Under the pieces are notes generated by a model that was given only the letters and a program-made list of their open reading frames with translations, did no database searches and was not told where the DNA came from. The position numbers and the translations under genes were made by a program. DNA of 20,838 nucleotides from RGIG8775 sp045587785 (GTDB lineage: Bacteria; Bacillota; Clostridia; Oscillospirales; CAG-272), in assembly GCA_045587785.1 (NCBI GenBank), contig JAZNDA010000074.1, positions 1 through 20,838 of the forward strand. Direction: 5' to 3'. Shown piece after piece: positions 9,721 to 17,307 of this stretch. How positions within the stretch are numbered: position 1 is the stretch's first letter; each line of letters starts with the position of its first letter.

Positions 9721-10904
9721 CAAATTTCGGAAATCATTTCATCGTCGCCAATGACGCGGTTCTCGGGCACGTGAACACCCATACCGATAACGGTAACGCC
9801 CTTGGCAGAGTCCTTGGGCTTGCCAACCGAAGCACCCTCGCCGATTCTGACGTCGCTGTCAAGAATGGCATATTCCACTCTTGCCCCCTTCTCCACCGTG
9901 GTGCCGCTCATGATCACCGCATCCTTGACGAATGCGCCCTCCATGATCTTGACACCCGTACCGATCACAGAACCTATCACGGTACCGCTGATCTCACATC
10001 CTTCCGTGATGGAGGAATTGCAGATCTCGGCAGTAGGACCGATATGCTGAGGGGATTCATTCTCATGTCTGGAATAGATCCTCCAATTCTCGTCATTCAG
10101 ATTGAGCGTCGGATTGGAACCGAGCATATCCATGTTCGCCTCCCAGAGCGAAGCGATGGTACCAACGTCCTTCCAGTAGCCCTCAAAGGAATAGGCAAAC
10201 ATCTTTTCACCTGCCGCCAGCATGTTCGGAATGATGTTCTTACCGAAGTCATTGGCAGACTCGGGATCCGCGGCATCCTCGGTCAGATACTTAAGCAGCT
10301 TATCCTTGGTAAAGATGTAGATACCCATGGAAGCCTTTGTGCTATCGGGATTTTTGGGCTTCTCCGCAAACTTGTAGATCGAGCCGTCGGGATTGGCGCT
10401 CATGATGCCAAAGCGGCTTGCTTCCTGGAGGGGCACGTCAATGACCGCAATGGTACAGTCCGCACCCTTGAGCTTATGATAAGCCAGCATGCCCGCATAG
10501 TCCATCTTATAGATATGGTCACCCGAAAGGATGAGCACGTATTCGGGATCGTATCTGTTGATAAATTCAATGTTCTGATAGATCGCGTTCGCCGTACCCT
10601 TGTACCAGTCCGACGAATCCTTGCCCTGGTAAGGGGGAAGGATAGAAACACCGCCATACGCGCGGTCAAGATCCCACGGGAAGCCGTTTCCCACGTATTC
10701 GTTAAGCACCAGAGGCTGATACTGCGTCAAAACACCTACCGTATCAAGGCCTGAGTTGATACAGTTAGACAAAGGAAAGTCGATGATCCTGTACTTTCCG
10801 CCAAATGACACAGCAGGCTTTGCGACCTTATTGGTCAAGGCATACAGCCTGCTTCCCTGTCCTCCTGCAAGAAGCATTACAACACAGTCTTTTTTCTTGA
10901 ACAT
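9720..10904 (-). CDS. glgC: Glucose-1-phosphate adenylyltransferase, catalytic subunit
   Basis: ADP-glucose pyrophosphorylase of 394 aa, forming ADP-glucose from ATP and glucose-1-phosphate, the committed step of bacterial glycogen synthesis. Seen: nucleotide loop GGQGSRL at 14-20, PAVSFGGKYRIIDFPLSN, metal-binding Asp129 in SGDHIY, glucose-1-phosphate-binding Lys182 in FAEKP, WKDVGT, and a C-terminal beta-helix of hexapeptide repeats. The clear active-site motifs set it apart from its paralogue GlgD next door. GGAGGTG lies 5 nt before the ATG. It follows the glgB-like gene by 53 bp. Family enzymes are normally allosterically controlled; effector choice cannot be read here. Confidence 0.97.
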   Translation of the reverse strand: MFKKKDCVVMLLAGGQGSRLYALTNKVAKPAVSFGGKYRIIDFPLSNCINSGLDTVGVLTQYQPLVLNEYVGNGFPWDLDRAYGGVSILPPYQGKDSSDWYKGTANAIYQNIEFINRYDPEYVLILSGDHIYKMDYAGMLAYHKLKGADCTIAVIDVPLQEASRFGIMSANPDGSIYKFAEKPKNPDSTKASMGIYIFTKDKLLKYLTEDAADPESANDFGKNIIPNMLAAGEKMFAYSFEGYWKDVGTIASLWEANMDMLGSNPTLNLNDENWRIYSRHENESPQHIGPTAEICNSSITEGCEISGTVIGSVIGTGVKIMEGAFVKDAVIMSGTTVEKGARVEYAILDSDVRIGEGASVGKPKDSAKGVTVIGMGVHVPENRVIGDDEMISEI

Positions 10905-10957
10905 ATAGACACCTCCGAAAATTTATTTTGACGGGAAAGATGCTTCCCACCCAGTTC

Positions 10958-12565
10958 TTATTTTTTGAAATATTTAAAAACACATGCTCCGTATGGCGGA
11001 AGCGTGATGCGGATGCGGCTTTGTGCATCCGACAAAAGGTCGCCGCTGTTGATATTTCCCTCTCCCCCGTATGAACAGGCATCGGAATTCAGCACCTCGC
11101 GGTACAGACCTGCGTGCCTTACCTTTTGCTCAAAATCGCGGTAACAAACGGGCGAGAAATTGACGACCGTCAAAAGCTCACCGCCGTCTTTTCCCACACG
11201 GCAATAGCTGAGCACACTTCGCTCACAGTCATCGGATCTCATTTGGACAAAACCATCGTGGTTGTCCAACTCATAAAGCAAGGGATTTTCAAGATAAAAA
11301 TGACCAAGCTCGGCAAAAAAGCGTTGCAATGAGGCGTGCGATTCATACTCTGTCAAAAACCACTCGACAGCGTTCCCGTCCCATTCTCTGAACTGGCCGA
11401 TTTCGCCACCCATAAACATCAGCTTTTTGCACGGCTGCGTCATGATATAGACCATAAGTGCGCGCGCTTGCGCAAATTTATGCTTGTATTCCCCGAACAT
11501 TTTTCCGAGAAACGATTTTTTGCCGCCCGTCACCATATCGTGCGAGATGGGCAGGATAGCGCACCCAGCCATGTCCTCACCCCCACGGCTTACCTTGCCG
11601 TAGTGATATCTGCGAAAAACCGCATCAAGCGAAACGTACGATAAAATGTCCTCGCTCCACTCTCTGTTCCACGTGTAGGTGATCCCGTCCTCACACGTCG
11701 CACCCTCGGCAACCGTCAGCACATCGGGATATTCTTTCTTCATGCAGGTGCCCAGTTTTTTGTACGAACCCCGACACGTGCCGTCCACCAAAATTCCGTC
11801 AATGTGATAATACTCTGCCCAAAACAGCGCAGACGGTACCAAAAGGCTATCTGCCCCTTCCCGCGCGGCATCGGCTCCCGTAAACGACAGAGAAATCATG
11901 ACGCCGATACCCGCCTCATGAAAGGTATCGATCAGTGCCATAAGCTCCTTTGGCTGCCCGTAACACGGGTTTGGCGAAAAAGCACCGCCCACGGCGTCCG
12001 TGAGCATCACGTGGGTATATCCCATCTGCTTGACGTACGGAACCAGCTCAAAGATCAGCTCACGGTAACTAAGATTACTGCCGTCTGCGTGTCTCATCCA
12101 CGAACCGAGGCAGACCTCGTAAATGTTCAGCGGCTGTTCATACGGAGCAATTCCCTCACGCTCGCGTCGCCTTTTCAGAAAACCGCTGTCGCGCCACTCA
12201 TAGCCGTCAACATCATAGACGGCTCCCGCTGTCTCGGGCGGCGTGCGCAAACAAAAGGCATACGGGTCTGCCACATAAGCATCCCCCTCGGCTTTGCGGA
12301 TCTTATACTTATAAAGCTCTCTGCCTTCAAACAGCACACAGTCTGTCCGTATCTCCCAAATGCCGCTTTGGTCAATTTTTATCATCGGAAGATCTTCGCC
12401 CCACGAGTTGACGTCTCCCACCAAAAAGACCTGCTCGGCATGCGGTGCCTTTGCGCGAAAGATCATAGCATCGCCTTTTCGGTGTGCCCCCATGTACCGA
12501 TAGGAGCGATCACTGAAGGCTTCACAAAACAAAAGAGGTACGGTAATATCTTCTTTTTTCTCCAT
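10958..12565 (-). CDS. glgB: Divergent GlgB-like protein (GH13 branching-enzyme family)
   Basis: First gene of the glg operon, 535 aa, shorter than usual branching enzymes (about 620-730). Seen: CBM48-like N-terminal domain (about 25-125, AEQVFLVGDVNSW), then a GH13 barrel and C-terminal beta-domain (ERSVLSYCR, LPPYGACVFKY) colinear with GlgB. The expected catalytic residues can be aligned as Asp261 (DGILVDGT), Glu287 (VAEGAT) and Asp343 (ISHDMV). However, region I reads VMISLSFTGAD (222-232) instead of the D-x-V-P-x-H pattern, region II has Leu259 for the invariant Arg, and region IV has Met for Glu after SHD. About 25 residues are missing between regions I and II, and about 10 after region III. 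The position favours glycogen branching, but the chemistry is doubtful: altered, regulatory or inactive. A GGGGGAAGG tract precedes the ATG. Confidence 0.85.
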   Translation of the reverse strand: MEKKEDITVPLLFCEAFSDRSYRYMGAHRKGDAMIFRAKAPHAEQVFLVGDVNSWGEDLPMIKIDQSGIWEIRTDCVLFEGRELYKYKIRKAEGDAYVADPYAFCLRTPPETAGAVYDVDGYEWRDSGFLKRRREREGIAPYEQPLNIYEVCLGSWMRHADGSNLSYRELIFELVPYVKQMGYTHVMLTDAVGGAFSPNPCYGQPKELMALIDTFHEAGIGVMISLSFTGADAAREGADSLLVPSALFWAEYYHIDGILVDGTCRGSYKKLGTCMKKEYPDVLTVAEGATCEDGITYTWNREWSEDILSYVSLDAVFRRYHYGKVSRGGEDMAGCAILPISHDMVTGGKKSFLGKMFGEYKHKFAQARALMVYIMTQPCKKLMFMGGEIGQFREWDGNAVEWFLTEYESHASLQRFFAELGHFYLENPLLYELDNHDGFVQMRSDDCERSVLSYCRVGKDGGELLTVVNFSPVCYRDFEQKVRHAGLYREVLNSDACSYGGEGNINSGDLLSDAQSRIRITLPPYGACVFKYFKK

Positions 12566-12604
12566 GACCTTCCCCCTCTTCGTTCAAACCAACGTCTTTT
12601 ATAT

Positions 12605-12633
12605 ATTATACTATAGTATTTTCTTCTTTTCAA
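12605..12633 (-). promoter_or_regulatory. Promoter of the glg operon
   Basis: On minus, TTGAAA (12633-12628), a 17-nt spacer and TATAAT (12610-12605) give a strong sigma-A promoter with a 5' leader of about 30 nt before the glgB-like ATG. A perfect 12-bp palindrome (ATACTATAGTAT, 12608-12619) straddles the -10 box and spacer and could be an operator or simple AT-rich coincidence. Confidence 0.85.
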
Positions 12634-12789
12634 GTACATTTTTGATTTTTTACCCCATTTTTTACGTTTTTATTCGTCCAAAATCGCCACATCCTGCCAA
12701 AGCATCCTTTTTCACGGTCATCCTGCGGGCTCAGATAAATTTTTACAGCAGAATCACAAAACCGCCACAAACATGACACATTCTGCCAA

Positions 12790-12795
12790 TATAAT
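12790..12795 (+). promoter_or_regulatory. Possible -10 box of the ABC operon
   Basis: TATAAT stands 37 bases upstream of the TTG start of the ATPase gene. No convincing -35 box lies 16-18 nt upstream, so the promoter is weak, activator-dependent or elsewhere. The rest of the 12566-12831 spacer shows no riboswitch or RNA gene that I recognise. Confidence 0.35.
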
Positions 12796-12819
12796 TAGAA
12801 ATGATTTTATAAAAAATAC

Positions 12820-12824
12820 GGAGG
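12820..12824 (+). promoter_or_regulatory. Ribosome binding site supporting a TTG start
   Basis: GGAGG lies 7 nt before TTG at 12832. No ATG or GTG with an equally good site occurs in frame nearby, so the TTG start of the ATPase is accepted. Confidence 0.85.
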
Positions 12825-12831
12825 AATAGCC

Positions 12832-13890
12832 TTGATAGAAGTAAGAAATCTGACCAAAAAATACGGCAATTTCTTTGCGGTAAATGGCATCAGCTTTGAT
12901 ATTGAAAAGGGCAAAATTTACGGATTTCTCGGTCCGAACGGCGCGGGAAAATCCACCACCATGAATATCATCACAGGCTGTATTGCCGCCACAAGCGGAC
13001 ACGTTTTTGTGGACGGAAACGATATTTTTGAAAAGCCACTCGAGGCAAAACGAAAGATCGGATATCTGCCCGAGCTTCCGCCTCTTTACGCGGAAATGAC
13101 CCCCTCCGAGTATCTTGGCTTTGTTGCCGAGGCAAAGGGCGTATCCTATGACTGCGTATCAAGACAAGTAAGCGAGGTCATGGAGCTGACACAGATCACC
13201 CACGTGGCAAGCCGCCCCATCCATCATCTTTCCAAGGGCTACCGTCAGCGTGTTGGCATCGCACAGGCACTTCTCGGCAATCCCGACGTTATCATTCTGG
13301 ACGAGCCGACCGTGGGTCTTGACCCTGCACAGATCATTGAGATCCGTACCCTCATCCGCACGCTCGGCAAAACCAAGACCGTCATTGTATCCAGCCATAT
13401 TTTAGCAGAGATCAGCGAAGTGTGCGACCGTGTGATGATCCTCTCACACGGCAGACTGGTTGCCAACGATTCACTGGAAGCACTGGAACAAAGCGCGCTT
13501 GCGGATCAAAGGCTCCACCTCACCGTCAAGGGAGACACAGACGCGGTCTTGCCGCTTCTTGAAGCCATCTCGGGCATTTCCGACATCGTGGCAGAAGATC
13601 GGAAAGAGGACGGCATTTGTGGCTTTTTCATGCAGATCGACCCCGAAAATGATCCGCGTGATACTATATTCTATACAATGGCTCAAAACAAAATGCCGAT
13701 CGTCGAGATGTGTATGACGCACGCCACGCTTGAGGATATCTTCCTGCGTCTGACCTCGGATGAATTTGTGGAGCAAGAGGAGACCGAAATACCCGCATCG
13801 GTGGATGGCTACACACCTCTGTTTTCCGAGGAAGCACAGGAACAAGACCAAGAACAAGACAGAGAGCCAAAGGAGGAACCCCTGCAATGA
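12832..13890 (+). CDS. ABC transporter ATPase (GldA-type)
   Basis: Nucleotide-binding subunit, 352 aa, TTG start. Seen: Walker A GPNGAGKST at 34-42, a Q-loop region reading YLPELPPLY in place of a Gln, signature LSKGYRQR at 133-140 (the form common in the GldA/ABC-2 group instead of LSGGQ), Walker B VIILDEPTVGLDP at 153-165 and the switch His189 in SSHIL. A C-terminal extension (about 225-352) ends in a Gln/Glu/Asp-rich tail. It powers the permease encoded immediately downstream; stop and start overlap as ATGA (13887-13890). With the third gene it matches the ATPase-permease-auxiliary set first named in gliding Bacteroidetes but widespread in Clostridia. The substrate is unknown. Confidence 0.93.
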   Translation: MIEVRNLTKKYGNFFAVNGISFDIEKGKIYGFLGPNGAGKSTTMNIITGCIAATSGHVFVDGNDIFEKPLEAKRKIGYLPELPPLYAEMTPSEYLGFVAEAKGVSYDCVSRQVSEVMELTQITHVASRPIHHLSKGYRQRVGIAQALLGNPDVIILDEPTVGLDPAQIIEIRTLIRTLGKTKTVIVSSHILAEISEVCDRVMILSHGRLVANDSLEALEQSALADQRLHLTVKGDTDAVLPLLEAISGISDIVAEDRKEDGICGFFMQIDPENDPRDTIFYTMAQNKMPIVEMCMTHATLEDIFLRLTSDEFVEQEETEIPASVDGYTPLFSEEAQEQDQEQDREPKEEPLQ

Positions 13891-14756
13891 GCGCTATATT
13901 CAAACGTGAATTCAAGTCCTATTTTATCAATATGTCGGGCGCACTTTTCATCTCGGTCCTCTTGCTGTTTACGGGCATTTTTGTCACAGCGGTCAACCTG
14001 CGCGGACAGTACGCCGCCTTTGAGTACGCTCTTGAAAACGTCATCATCGTATTTTTGCTGATCGTTCCCATCCTCGCCATGAAATCCATTGCTGAGGACA
14101 AAAGAGCAAAGACCGACGCGCTTCTCTATTCTCTGCCACTGCGACTTTCCTCTATTGTCATGGGGAAATATTTCGCCATGCTGGCAATATTCATGCTTCC
14201 CACCGCGGTGATGGCACTTTATCCCTTGATACTGAATCAATTCGGCAAGGGATCGGTAAACTTTGCCGCCGCCTACGCCTCGCTGTTTGGCTTCGTACTG
14301 CTTGGTGCGGCACTGATCGCGCTATGCATGTTCATGTCCTCGCTGACCGAAAGTCAGGTGATCGCTGCCGTGATCGGCTTTGCGTCGGTGCTTCTTCTTT
14401 ACTTTGTCAATGCTATTGCCGCTATGATCCCAAGTACTGCGATCGTTTCGCTGGGTTGCTTTTTGGCTATCGAGGTCATTGCCGCTCTCATCCTTTATTA
14501 TCTGACCAAAAACGCAAGTATATCCGTCACTATCGGCGCGGTTCTGATCGGACTTACCGTGGTGCTTTACGTTTTGAACAACACCATGTTTGAGGGCAGC
14601 TTCCCCATGATCCTCACACAGCTTGCCCTGTTTGAAAGATTTTTTGACTTCACCTACGGCATTTTCAATCTGAAGGACGTCATTTTCTACCTGTCCTTCA
14701 GCGTGTTCTTTGTTTTTCTCACCGTAAAATCGCTTGAGAAAAAACGCTGGGCGTAA
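13887..14756 (+). CDS. ABC-2 type permease (GldF-like)
   Basis: Integral membrane protein of 289 aa with about six to eight hydrophobic segments (roughly 17-36, 50-65, 95-116, 127-150, 157-180, 185-206, 211-231, 264-281). The start KREFKSYFINMSGALF and the C-terminal DFTYGIFNLKDVIFYLS stretch are typical of ABC-2/GldF permeases. It should form the transmembrane channel for the upstream ATPase. The ATG overlaps the ATPase stop (ATGA), and AAAGGAGG in the end of the ATPase gene serves as ribosome site. The auxiliary protein starts 14 bp downstream. Confidence 0.9.
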   Translation: MSAIFKREFKSYFINMSGALFISVLLLFTGIFVTAVNLRGQYAAFEYALENVIIVFLLIVPILAMKSIAEDKRAKTDALLYSLPLRLSSIVMGKYFAMLAIFMLPTAVMALYPLILNQFGKGSVNFAAAYASLFGFVLLGAALIALCMFMSSLTESQVIAAVIGFASVLLLYFVNAIAAMIPSTAIVSLGCFLAIEVIAALILYYLTKNASISVTIGAVLIGLTVVLYVLNNTMFEGSFPMILTQLALFERFFDFTYGIFNLKDVIFYLSFSVFFVFLTVKSLEKKRWA

Positions 14757-14770
14757 AGGGGGCGAAAAAA

Positions 14771-16258
14771 ATGAATCAAATAAAAAAAGACTACAGACAA
14801 AAGACCTCTCAGAACGGCTTGCGCGTTTTTCTTGTCACTCTGGTGCTGCTCGTCGCGCTTGTGGCGGTCAACGTTTTGGTCTCCCTGCTCCCCGTCAGCG
14901 TCACCGAGCTTGATCTGAGTGCCGACAAAATGTATTCGGTGTCCGACACGACCAAACGCGCACTTTCAAAGCTTGACACTCCCGTCGAGCTTTACTACCT
15001 TGCCGCAGGCGGCGAGGGTGCACTTGTAAACGAGGCACTTCACACCAAGCTGTTTCTGAGCAAGCTCCCAAGCTACTCGGGAAAGCTCAGCTTTGAGATC
15101 ATAGACACCATAGAGGATCCCACCTTTGCAGGCAATCTCGGTGTTGCCGAGGATACCCCCAATAACAGCATCGTGGTAAAAAGCGATAAGAGAACCCGCG
15201 TGCTCACGCAGGATGACCTGTTCTACTATTATATTGAGGGTGTGGGCAAGCTGACCGCCGCCGAGGCACAGCAATACGTTTATATGCTCCAGATGTACGG
15301 TCAGAGCGTCACCCCGACCTACCACTTTGACGGCGAAGGACAGCTACTCGGTGCCATTGACTACGTGACCACCGACGTCCTTCCCAAGATCTATACCCTT
15401 GACGGACATTCCGAGACCGCACTTCCCACCGCGCTCACCGAATCGCTCACCCTGCAGAACATGGCACTCGAAACGCTTTCCCTTATCAAAACGGGAAGCG
15501 TCCCAGAGGACTGCGACCTTCTGCTCATTCACACCTTGCGCGCCGACCTTTCCGAGATAGAGACCGAGGCGATCGCCACTTACCTTGATAAAGGCGGCAA
15601 GCTGATGATCATAACCTCTCCCGGTATATCGGTTTGCAAAAATCTTCTTTCCCTTGCCGAAAAATACGGGCTTTATGCAGAGGACGGAATCATCATTGAG
15701 GGAGACAGCAGAAATTATTATCAGGTTCCCTATTATATCTTCCCCACCGTTGTCTCTCATCCCATGACCGCCGAATATGCTTCTTCCACCTATATCATGA
15801 TGCCCTACGCACACGGCATCCGCATAGACGAACAGCTTCCCGAGGGCGTAACTGCCACAGGCATCTTTGGTACGAGCGAAAGCTCTTATATCGTCCCCAC
15901 CGACGCCGAGACCACCGCGCGTCCCGAGGGACAGGATACAGCCTCCCACCACGTGGGTGTAGTGGCACGGGCGCAAAACGGCTCCACGCTTTTGTGGCTT
16001 GGCTCCTACGGCATTGCCGATGAGGCATCCAACTCCTACGCGGCAAACGGAAACTTCATGTATTTTCTGTCTGCGGTCAAGTATCTCACGGGTGCTACGG
16101 AAAACATCTCCACGCTGGCTCCCATGACGCTTTCCACCCCTCGATTGACTGTGCCCACGGGTGCCGCCAATCTTTGGTCGATCATTCTCATTATTCTGAT
16201 CCCACTTGCCATCCTTTTGTGCGGTCTTGCATACTGGATGAAGCGACGCAAAAAGTAA
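14771..16258 (+). CDS. GldG-like ABC transporter auxiliary protein
   Basis: Membrane-anchored protein of 495 aa. One N-terminal helix (about 17-40) is followed by VTELDLSADKMYSVSDTTKRAL, the characteristic start of the GldG/ABC_transp_aux family, then a large soluble domain (about 45-460) and a C-terminal helix (about 468-489) ending KRRKK. The soluble part contains LLIHTLRADLS...IATYLDKGGKLMIITSPG, the family's conserved Rossmann-like segment. With two helices and a basic C-terminus inside, the bulk should be extracytoplasmic. It is predicted to work with the ATPase and permease just upstream. AAAGGGGGCG precedes the ATG. The gene ends 7 bp before a bidirectional terminator. No gliding-motility genes are seen, so a role in envelope export is as likely. 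Confidence 0.88.
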   Translation: MNQIKKDYRQKTSQNGLRVFLVTLVLLVALVAVNVLVSLLPVSVTELDLSADKMYSVSDTTKRALSKLDTPVELYYLAAGGEGALVNEALHTKLFLSKLPSYSGKLSFEIIDTIEDPTFAGNLGVAEDTPNNSIVVKSDKRTRVLTQDDLFYYYIEGVGKLTAAEAQQYVYMLQMYGQSVTPTYHFDGEGQLLGAIDYVTTDVLPKIYTLDGHSETALPTALTESLTLQNMALETLSLIKTGSVPEDCDLLLIHTLRADLSEIETEAIATYLDKGGKLMIITSPGISVCKNLLSLAEKYGLYAEDGIIIEGDSRNYYQVPYYIFPTVVSHPMTAEYASSTYIMMPYAHGIRIDEQLPEGVTATGIFGTSESSYIVPTDAETTARPEGQDTASHHVGVVARAQNGSTLLWLGSYGIADEASNSYAANGNFMYFLSAVKYLTGATENISTLAPMTLSTPRLTVPTGAANLWSIILIILIPLAILLCGLAYWMKRRKK

Positions 16259-16265
16259 ATCATAA

Positions 16266-16306
16266 AACACAGAGCATCTGTCATGCAGATGCTCTGTGTT
16301 GTTTTA
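16266..16306. terminator. Bidirectional intrinsic terminator between convergent genes
   Basis: A perfect 15-bp stem (16266-16280 with 16286-16300, 5-nt loop) has GTTTTATT on the plus side and TTTTATG on the minus side. It ends the ABC operon on plus and nnrD on minus. The plus-side T-tract includes the nnrD stop codon at 16304-16306. Confidence 0.92.
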
Positions 16307-17194
16307 TTCCTCGTGACAATCTTTAAGTATCTCGGGAATGTGGTCGATGATGTCACTCGCCATCACCGAGTATTCGCCCAGCGCCTCGGCGGCAGCATCC
16401 CCCGCAAGCCCGTGAATGTATACGCCCAGCGTCGCCGCTTCAAACGGCGTCATTTTTTGCGCGATCAAGGCGGCGATCACGCCCGTCAGCACGTCTCCGC
16501 TTCCGCCCGTTGCCATGCCGCTGTTTCCGCTTTGGTTGAGATACAGCGTATTTCGGTCGCCAAACCCCTGTGCCTCACTGCCGTCGCAAACCACGGTCTT
16601 GTGCCCCTTCAAAACGCAAACCAGTGCGTATTTCTCGGCAAAATTTTCCGCCGCGCGAAAACGGTCTCTCTCAATGACCGACACGTCCACGTGGCAAAGC
16701 CGCGCCATTTCAAGCGGATGTGGCGTAATAATAACGGGAGCGGAAATGATATCCCAAAGCTCCTCATAAACCGAAAGAAGATTGAGAGCATCCGCATCTA
16801 TCACAAGCGGCACGTCGGCACACGAAAGTACGATACGGAGCAGCTTTTTTGCCTCGTCACTCTGCCCAAGCCCCACGCCCACAACAATGACGTCGGCACG
16901 GAGCACCGCCGCTTTGATATCAGCTTCGTACTCGTCCACACGGTCGCCGTATGTGGTAAGTACCGCTTCGGGAAGCATGGTCTGCAAAATGACGCGATTT
17001 GCCTCATGCGTCAGCAAATTAACAAGCCCCGCACCGCTTCGGTACGCCGCCTTTGCCGAAAAATACGCCGCACCACTCATGCCGAGTGAGCCTCCCACCA
17101 CAAGAACCCTGCCAAACGTGCCCTTGTTGGAGTCGGCGGCGCGTGTGGGAATAAGCGACAGATCCTGCGGACGGTAGGAAAAAAACGAACTCAT
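16304..17194 (-). CDS. nnrD: ADP-dependent NAD(P)H-hydrate dehydratase
   Basis: YjeF C-terminal-type (ribokinase-fold) repair enzyme of 296 aa that converts hydrated (S)-NAD(P)H back to NAD(P)H using ADP. Seen: KGTFGRVLVVGGSLGMSGAA at about 24-43, VIDADALNLL at 131-140, TPHPLEMARL at 157-166, and the nucleotide/catalytic loop NSGMATGGSGDVLTG with the expected catalytic Asp234. It carries only the dehydratase domain; the epimerase (NnrE) domain often fused in front is absent. AGGAGG lies 9 nt before the ATG. Its promoter overlaps that of the divergent rhamnosidase. Confidence 0.95.
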   Translation of the reverse strand: MSSFFSYRPQDLSLIPTRAADSNKGTFGRVLVVGGSLGMSGAAYFSAKAAYRSGAGLVNLLTHEANRVILQTMLPEAVLTTYGDRVDEYEADIKAAVLRADVIVVGVGLGQSDEAKKLLRIVLSCADVPLVIDADALNLLSVYEELWDIISAPVIITPHPLEMARLCHVDVSVIERDRFRAAENFAEKYALVCVLKGHKTVVCDGSEAQGFGDRNTLYLNQSGNSGMATGGSGDVLTGVIAALIAQKMTPFEAATLGVYIHGLAGDAAAEALGEYSVMASDIIDHIPEILKDCHEE

Positions 17195-17233
17195 ATTTTC
17201 ATGCCTCCTGTCGGAATTTGTCTAAAAAGACAA

Positions 17234-17262
17234 TTGACTTTCTGAAATCATTATAGTATAAT
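17234..17262 (+). promoter_or_regulatory. Promoter of the rhamnosidase gene
   Basis: TTGACT (17234-17239), a 17-nt spacer and TATAAT (17257-17262) form a near-consensus sigma-A promoter. The predicted start near 17269 lies inside the oppositely oriented nnrD promoter. Confidence 0.88.
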
Positions 17263-17278
17263 GCAAATAGAATTGCAA
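17250..17278 (-). promoter_or_regulatory. Promoter of nnrD
   Basis: On minus, TTGCAA (17278-17273), a 17-nt spacer and TATAAT (17255-17250) fit sigma-A. The -10 boxes of this and the plus promoter are separated by a single base, so RNA polymerase should not hold both at once. Confidence 0.75.
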
Positions 17279-17296
17279 CCCTTTTGAACAAAAAAA

Positions 17297-17301
17297 CGGA
17301 G
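17297..17301 (+). promoter_or_regulatory. Ribosome binding site fixing the rhamnosidase start
   Basis: CGGAG lies 6 nt before the ATG at 17308 and inside an upstream in-frame TTG extension (17284), so the ATG is the better start. Confidence 0.8.
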
Positions 17302-17307
17302 ATTAAT

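Noticed and set aside
9706..9723. Six-codon N-terminal extension of GlgD from a TTG
   Set aside because: The extension contains the ribosome site AAAGGAG, so translation most likely starts at the ATG at 9705.
9627..10754. 375-codon plus frame opposite glgC/glgD
   Set aside because: Shadow spanning the boundary of two well-supported minus genes.
17284..17307. Eight-codon extension of the rhamnosidase from a TTG
   Set aside because: GGAG at 17298-17301 lies within it and is correctly spaced for the ATG at 17308.
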